From: Marivirga atlantica
GTDB lineage: Bacteria > Bacteroidota > Bacteroidia > Cytophagales > Cyclobacteriaceae
Assembly: GCF_016734805.1 (NCBI RefSeq)
Contig: NZ_JAERQG010000003.1
Span: 528,513-592,512, forward strand
Direction of reading: 5' to 3'
Length of the DNA: 64,000 nucleotides
How positions within the stretch are numbered: the first letter of the stretch is position 1; each line of letters opens with the position of its first letter. A program made the position numbers and the translations under genes. Under the pieces are notes generated by a model. The model ran no database searches. It was not told the DNA's origin and worked only from the letters and a program-made list of their open reading frames with translations. Shown piece after piece: positions 59,901 through 64,000 of the stretch.

Positions 59901-62900
59901 ACCATCTTGGTCAAGTTCACTTGCTATTTCTGCTTCATTTATATCTTCAAATAAAAGAACATCAAAGTTCAAGCCTGATGGATTTTCCACTTCGACTGAT
60001 ATTTCACCATCCGAATCACCACAGGTAGCTTCTATTGAATTGACGACTGTGGCAGTTATCTCTTCAAAAGGATCTATCGAGAATTCTACACTATCTACAC
60101 ACCCACCATTCTCAATAAATAATTTGTAACTGCCTGGTGAAAGTTGATCGTAAGAGTAACTTTCAACCGTTGTATTTAATAAGGCATCAACAGTATCAAC
60201 TGCATTGGTTGCTTGCTTGATGTGATAATTAATGTCTCCGGTACTACCTGTAATATCAATGGAAATCGCTCCATTATCAACTCCACATAAAGTTTGGTTG
60301 GTAATGGTTGTATCGGTAACAGTAAATGGTATTGGGTTGGTTACTGCAAAAGTATCAACAGCTATACAGCCTCTATCGATATCGGTTACCTGTATTCTAT
60401 AGTTTCCTGCTCCAAGACCAGTCAAATTTTGATCTGTGCTTGTAAAGCCTGAAGGTCCAGTCCATAGGAAAGATAGATTCCCGGAATTATTTCCTGACAC
60501 GCTTATTTCCAACTCTCCATCTGTCGCTCCACAACCTGAAGAATTGGTTATTGATTCGGATATTAATATAGATGACTCCTGAACTGCAAATTTGCCAGTC
60601 ATGTCATACGTACATGCATCAAAGGTTCCCGTTACAGAAATTGAATCACCTTCAATAAAATCTCCACTAGGTAAAACAATATCGATAGGACTACCAGTAC
60701 CAGCTAATACTGTACCGGAAGCAATTCCATTTATTAACACCTCATAATCAACACCTAACTCGCTACCATCCAGGCTTACTGTTAAATCAGCTCCCGGACA
60801 TACCTGAGTAGGATTTGCATTGGCTACATTCTGCCGAACAATATCAGCTTTAGTTTGAAGGTTAACTTTATCCGAAAGGAATAAAGAACACGATCCAGAA
60901 GTAGCTCTTATAGATAAGTCTACATTGGAAAAAGTAACGTTTGGCAGAACAAATGCGAGCGAATCACCGTCACCTGGTTTAATTAGTCCTGTTGCTGAAG
61001 TAGATATAAATAATTCATAATCTACACCTATTTCACTGTCATCAAGGACTAATATGAATTGATCACCAACACAAATCTCAACAGTATCAGGGTTTTGGAT
61101 GCTTTGATCAGTTATTTCAATAACACTAATAGTAACATCTCCATTCATTAGTTCAGTACAAACTCCGTTATCTCCTTGAACACTTATGACATCGCCATCA
61201 ACAAATTCTGAACTAGGAACGCTAATACTAACTGAAGACCCTCCGGCTGCTCCTGATACCACAGCACCTGTTTGTGAACCATTTACAAGGGCTTCATATG
61301 TTACACCTGGCTCACTACCATTAATAGTGATTAATCCGTCATTTCCACTACAAATATTTACGGTATTTGGTGTAGCTACATCTTGAATTGTTATGGCTGG
61401 TACTATGGTAGCCGTTGTAAAGTCACTCAACAACAGAGAACATCCGCCTAAAGTAGCATTGACAAAAATATCATCGCCATCAGCAAATAAAGCACTAGGC
61501 AAAGTAATTACAATTGAATCACCATCTCCAACTTCAGTTATGCCCGTTGCCGTGGTAGCCACAAATATTTCATAAGTTACACCTGTTTCACTGTTATCAA
61601 GAATTACAGTCAAATCATCTCCTGAACACACTTCAGTAATAGCATCATTCGTCAATGTTTGATCTACAACACTTGAAACATTAACTACAACTGTATCTAC
61701 AGCATCAATACATATAGCTGCATTATCACTCACCGTCCAGGTAAAAATATAATCTCCATCTTCTGTTAAATCGGTAATTGTTGTGTTAGGGTCATTTGGT
61801 GAAGTAATGGCCACAGCCGCACCTGCTGGTTGACTAAATAGATTCCATACACCCGTTTGGTTAGTTCCAACTGCATTTGCTGCCAATGTAGTATTATCCG
61901 AGCATATTGATTGATCTGGACCAGCGTCTGCTACAGGAGCCGCAATAATAGTAAGCGTCATACTATTATTAACACTTGCACAGCTACCATTACCAGTTCC
62001 TGTTAAGGTTAAAGTAACTGTACCTGCTGTGGCATCACCTGCGCCTGGGGTATAAGTCGGTAATAAAGCTGTAGCATCATCAAATGCACCATCACCACTT
62101 GTTGTCCACGTTAAACCTGATGTATTTGAGGCACTTGCCGGAGTTGTAGCTCCTGATAAATCTATTGCCTGATTTGAACATGTACTCTCATCACTACCTG
62201 CATCAACTACTGGTGCCGGAGTGATGGTTAAGATCATATCATCATTGGCTGGTACCGTACATGGCCCGTTACCATTTACTGTTAATGATAAAGTAACTGT
62301 GCCAGCTGTTATATCTGCTGCACTTGGGGTATAAATAGGTGTATTTGCTGTATTATCATCGAATGTACCATTTCCACTTGTTGACCAGCTCACTGTACTT
62401 TCATTTGTAATAACTACAGTACCTGAAGCTGATAAGTCTAAAGCATCACCCTCACATATTGTTAGATCATCTCCGGCATCTGCCACTGGTGATGGGGTGA
62501 TGGTTAATGTCATATCATCACTTATATCTCCACAATTTGCGTTACCAAAAGCTGTTAGGGTTAAAGTAACTGAACCTGCTGTAATATCTGCTGCACTTGG
62601 GGTGTAAGTGGTTATCAACTGGGTATCATCTCCAAAGGTACCTGTTCCACTTGTGCTCCATTGTATACCTGAATTATTACTTTCCGTTGGTGCTACAGTG
62701 AAAGTAGTCATATCAAATACCTCTGTATCACATATATCTTCGTCACTACCTGCTGTTACCTGAGGACTAGCAACTATTGTATAGTTAACATTGCTTGAAA
62801 CTGGACTACAGCTACCATTGCCATTAGCTGTTAGTGTTAAAGTAATTGTACCTGCTGTGGCATCTGCCGCACTTGGTGTATAAGTGGTTACCAACTGTGT

Positions 62901-64000
62901 GCCATCTCCGAATGTACCTGTCCCACTCGTGGCCCACTGTAAAGTACTAAAGTTACTTGCACTTGCTGGAGTTGTCGCTGTACTTAAATCAAATGCTACT
63001 CCCTCACATATAGTCTCTGAACTTCCTGCATCGGCTATAGGCGCTGGTGTGATGGTTAGCAAGGTTGTATCTCTGGCTACAGGACATGATCCATTACCAT
63101 TTACTGTTAATACTAAATCAACACTTCCGTTCGCGATATCATTTACTCCTGGTGTATAAGTTGGTTCCAGGTTATTAACATTATCGAAGCTACCATCTCC
63201 CAGTGTGCTCCATGTTTGGCCTGATCCATTAGCTGATGATACAGTTCCTGATACTGATAAATCCGCATCATCTCCCTCACATATGGTAACATCATCACCT
63301 GCATCTGCTACAGGAGCAGCAGTAATAGTCAACGTCATATTATCTGATATATCAGGACAAGTACCATTCCCGAAAGCTGTTAGCGTTAAAGTAACTGTAC
63401 CTGCTGTTACATCCGCTGCACTTGGGGTGTAAGTAGCTAATAACTGGGTATCATTATCAAAAGTACCTGTTCCGCTTGTAGTCCACTGCAAACTTGCAAA
63501 ATCACTTGCACTTGCTACTACTGCTGCTGAATTTACAGCAAAATCATCACTCGAACATATCGCTTCATCACTACCTGCATCCACTGTTGGCGCTGGTGTG
63601 ATCGTCAAAGTCATATTATCTGGAACATCTGCACATGAACCATTTCCAAATCCAGTTAAAGTTAATGTAACTGTACCTGCTGTTACATCCGCTGCACTAG
63701 GGGTGTAAATCGGCTCTAAAGCAGTATTATCGTCAAATGTTCCCGTTCCACTTGTGCTCCATGCTAAACTACTTGTATTACTCGCTGAAACTGAGCCAGA
63801 TGTCCCTAAATCCAAAGCATCACCCGCACATATACCTACATCATTACCCGCTTCTACTATTGGGGCAGGTAGGATAGTAAGCGTCATACTATTATTAACA
63901 CTTGCACAGCTACCATTACCAGTTCCTGTTAAGGTTAAAGTAACTGTACCTGCTGTGGCATCACCTGCGCCTGGGGTATAAGTCGGTAATAAAGCTGTAG
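56931..64000 (-). CDS. Giant repeat surface protein with CHU_C type IX sorting domain (5' end cut by window)
   Basis: At least 2355 residues lie in the window and the frame is open to the right edge. In order from the N-terminal side there are seven ~92-residue PKD/Ig-like modules (each with ICxGD, TYTPSAADxTAGTVTLTLT and GNGSC; 64000 to about 61970), one variant module (to about 61670), four ~90-residue modules (xVCSGDDLTVxLD ... GVTYE; about 61670-60580), a series of SprB-like modules (GCGATDGELEISVSGN ... GAGNYRIQVTD; about 60575-57230) and a terminal CHU_C domain (FIPNIFTPDGDGINDEFQI ... LPDGIYFYQLTI). CHU_C marks a gliding-motility-type, type B substrate of type IX secretion. It is likely a cell-surface adhesin. 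Confidence 0.93.
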   Translation of the reverse strand, partial: TALLPTYTPGAGDATAGTVTLTLTGTGNGSCASVNNSMTLTILPAPIVEAGNDVGICAGDALDLGTSGSVSASNTSSLAWSTSGTGTFDDNTALEPIYTPSAADVTAGTVTLTLTGFGNGSCADVPDNMTLTITPAPTVDAGSDEAICSSDDFAVNSAAVVASASDFASLQWTTSGTGTFDNDTQLLATYTPSAADVTAGTVTLTLTAFGNGTCPDISDNMTLTITAAPVADAGDDVTICEGDDADLSVSGTVSSANGSGQTWSTLGDGSFDNVNNLEPTYTPGVNDIANGSVDLVLTVNGNGSCPVARDTTLLTITPAPIADAGSSETICEGVAFDLSTATTPASASNFSTLQWATSGTGTFGDGTQLVTTYTPSAADATAGTITLTLTANGNGSCSPVSSNVNYTIVASPQVTAGSDEDICDTEVFDMTTFTVAPTESNNSGIQWSTSGTGTFGDDTQLITTYTPSAADITAGSVTLTLTAFGNANCGDISDDMTLTITPSPVADAGDDLTICEGDALDLSASGTVVITNESTVSWSTSGNGTFDDNTANTPIYTPSAADITAGTVTLSLTVNGNGPCTVPANDDMILTITPAPVVDAGSDESTCSNQAIDLSGATTPASASNTSGLTWTTSGDGAFDDATALLPTYTPGAGDATAGTVTLTLTGTGNGSCASVNNSMTLTIIAAPVADAGPDQSICSDNTTLAANAVGTNQTGVWNLFSQPAGAAVAITSPNDPNTTITDLTEDGDYIFTWTVSDNAAICIDAVDTVVVNVSSVVDQTLTNDAITEVCSGDDLTVILDNSETGVTYEIFVATTATGITEVGDGDSIVITLPSALFADGDDIFVNATLGGCSLLLSDFTTATIVPAITIQDVATPNTVNICSGNDGLITINGSEPGVTYEALVNGSQTGAVVSGAAGGSSVSISVPSSEFVDGDVISVQGDNGVCTELMNGDVTISVIEITDQSIQNPDTVEICVGDQFILVLDDSEIGVDYELFISTSATGLIKPGDGDSLAFVLPNVTFSNVDLSIRATSGSCSLFLSDKVNLQTKADIVRQNVANANPTQVCPGADLTVSLDGSELGVDYEVLINGIASGTVLAGTGSPIDIVLPSGDFIEGDSISVTGTFDACTYDMTGKFAVQESSILISESITNSSGCGATDGELEISVSGNNSGNLSFLWTGPSGFTSTDQNLTGLGAGNYRIQVTDIDRGCIAVDTFAVTNPIPFTVTDTTITNQTLCGVDNGAISIDITGSTGDINYHIKQATNAVDTVDALLNTTVESYSYDQLSPGSYKLFIENGGCVDSVEFSIDPFEEITATVVNSIEATCGDSDGEISVEVENPSGLNFDVLLFEDINEAEIASELDQDGSVLNFTFGGLSQGTYTIVIRQLTTCEFRQEIDVNEDAPFIPNTPTVDNITECGEFGSISLTFADANMPTSYAWFNSENDTISRASSIDNLEAGIYGVKLSDANCSVIIRDIEVTQPPECDFQCDDLRAVPITEAASCLGVQDGQIFFLLSNVSASDSLTFHIKPNDSLNYDTYTVANFGNGLIVEIPELFTAGTYNYVIEDETINCLSDTLNLSIGTKSSVSASVDITQPTCNISTGSISVSLSGTADSFTYELYASTDLTTVLETSTTGNFNGIDEGDYVIRFINNNNNGCGVADQNITIENTAIVGSDAVDINIQQPECGSTTGTITAVLNNLPSNYDFHLVDADGDTVATNSTGIFSEVAIGTYLMQFENTVDPDACQISDRGGLLVESVNAFSATVSDTVDVVCFGDNSGSVVITLDGISVGYYSIDNGNLWTEFTSGNAIEGLPAINNILVSDEPGTSDCELSIAVNIEHLSQPITLDGNITLVTQASCTTAEEIGEIRIPEVNGGVAPYTFTIDGEEVTLDADRIIGGLARNVDELTITDDTGCSETFEIGPIVSPNEIRAIVEEINPADNCLDNPEGLRVVIDQNTIDNVTGPYNFIINRVDDTETAEFTLDVDINGSAEFLIGPDENLEFLFEKGVRYRWTLRSVTNEQACSADNFITINAGAIIPTYEVEGINAQCFGQSGSIEITNISADEDLPLVIQLFNDRDDLIRTFTEQTVPLSGNFIIDPNSFGFVETGTYNVQLSQKPGNCTDSIRSTYLPAIVDGPTAELFVELVPEPQLPPGVDRSRSEMNPMPTTRPDFSNGSISIRLVSNTSATGYSAQIFLVEPLGGNNSALYTLPSEPLEFGDDNMLTFDNLLPGVYEIEYYDSFGCGTAGNKLVQNLARDGFDITVDFDRSPFIPNIFTPDGDGINDEFQILNLPDDGAELVVTNRTGAIVFRSASYRPSNLWDGGDLPDGIYFYQLTIDNEVFSGWVEILRGGNK
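61948..62074. repeat. Internal repeat of the giant gene, proximal copy
   Basis: These 127 bases are identical to 63874-64000 at an offset of 1926 bp, which equals seven modules of about 275 bp. Neighbouring modules differ at many positions, so this is a higher-order repeat of a seven-module block or the product of recent gene conversion. It lies in the seventh module from the window edge. Confidence 0.95.
63874..64000. repeat. Internal repeat of the giant gene, distal copy at window edge
   Basis: Identical over all 127 visible bases to 61948-62074. The match is interrupted only by the window edge, so the true repeat is longer. It begins within the module preceding the seven complete ones. 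Confidence 0.95.

Noticed and set aside
61186..63981. Several open frames of 60-91 codons on the plus strand within the giant gene
   Set aside because: They are antisense shadows of the repeated modules, recurring with the 275-bp period, and have no independent promoter, signal peptide or domain.
61900..64000. Regular repeats considered as a CRISPR array
   Set aside because: The period of about 275 bp, continuous coding frame and graded divergence fit protein modules, not short repeats with unique spacers.
1..64000. tRNA, rRNA or other standard RNA genes
   Set aside because: No cloverleaf-like or rRNA-like segment was recognised in the intergenic regions by eye; a tRNAscan run would be decisive.

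Overview
The window looks like a chromosomal segment of a free-living Bacteroidota, most likely order Cytophagales (Fulvivirga/Marivirga/Roseivirga-like). The reasons are the low GC content, two SusC/SusD pairs, STN- and plug-type TonB receptors, type IX secretion C-terminal domains of both kinds (a type A tail on a GH5 enzyme and a CHU_C type B tail on a giant repeat protein), DUF4249, DUF4199 and DUF4920 proteins, and -7 promoter boxes of the Bacteroidota form TAnnTTTG. No rRNA, tRNA, CRISPR array, integrase or transposase was seen.

Layout. 1-1.7 kb: a TetR repressor gene cut by the left edge, with two operator-like palindromes, then an unknown secreted protein. 1.7-10.9 kb: a SusC/SusD/lipoprotein uptake operon next to a propeller-sensor histidine kinase and a NarL-type response regulator; no degradative enzyme lies here. 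11.0-11.15 kb: a candidate small RNA with its own -7 box and terminator. 11.2-12.4 kb: a LURP-one/scramblase-like gene and an unknown gene. 12.5-19.4 kb: an AT-rich, tightly coupled four-gene operon (secreted protein, STN-type TonB receptor, DUF4249 lipoprotein, macroglobulin/plug protein). 19.4-38.5 kb: a metallophosphatase gene and a formylglycine-generating-enzyme lipoprotein gene, separated by about 17 kb that holds an LLM oxidoreductase and a complete beta-glucan utilisation locus (SusC, SusD, PKD lipoprotein, GH5, GH30, GH3) with a divergent membrane-anchored LuxR-type regulator.

The main structural finding is that this 17-kb block is bracketed by direct repeats of 121 and 129 bp (20009-20129 and 37312-37440). 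Each repeat spans the junction between the end of the formylglycine-enzyme gene and the start of the phosphatase gene. Each broken partner survives as a short stub on the other side. The simplest reading is that the two genes were once neighbours and the glucan locus was inserted between them with duplication of the junction.

38.5-56.9 kb is mostly housekeeping: a MarR-controlled ferredoxin reductase/ferredoxin pair, EamA transporter, rarA, a NUMOD4/HNH-like protein, kdsA-kdsC, a penicillin-acylase-family enzyme, DUF4920, a 59-residue membrane protein, leuS, a hemerythrin, a LysE exporter with a GH3-auxin-family adenylating enzyme, yggS and DUF423. Strong hairpin terminators separate many of these units. 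56.9-64.0 kb is the C-terminal part of a giant type-IX-secreted surface protein built of disulfide-type repeats, running off the right edge.

Functionally, the glucan locus is the best-defined module. SusC/SusD and the PKD lipoprotein capture glucan at the surface, GH5 (exported by type IX secretion) and GH30 cut it, GH3 releases glucose, and the divergent propeller-LuxR protein is the likely local regulator. A terminator-like hairpin between the binding genes and the enzyme genes probably sets their ratio.
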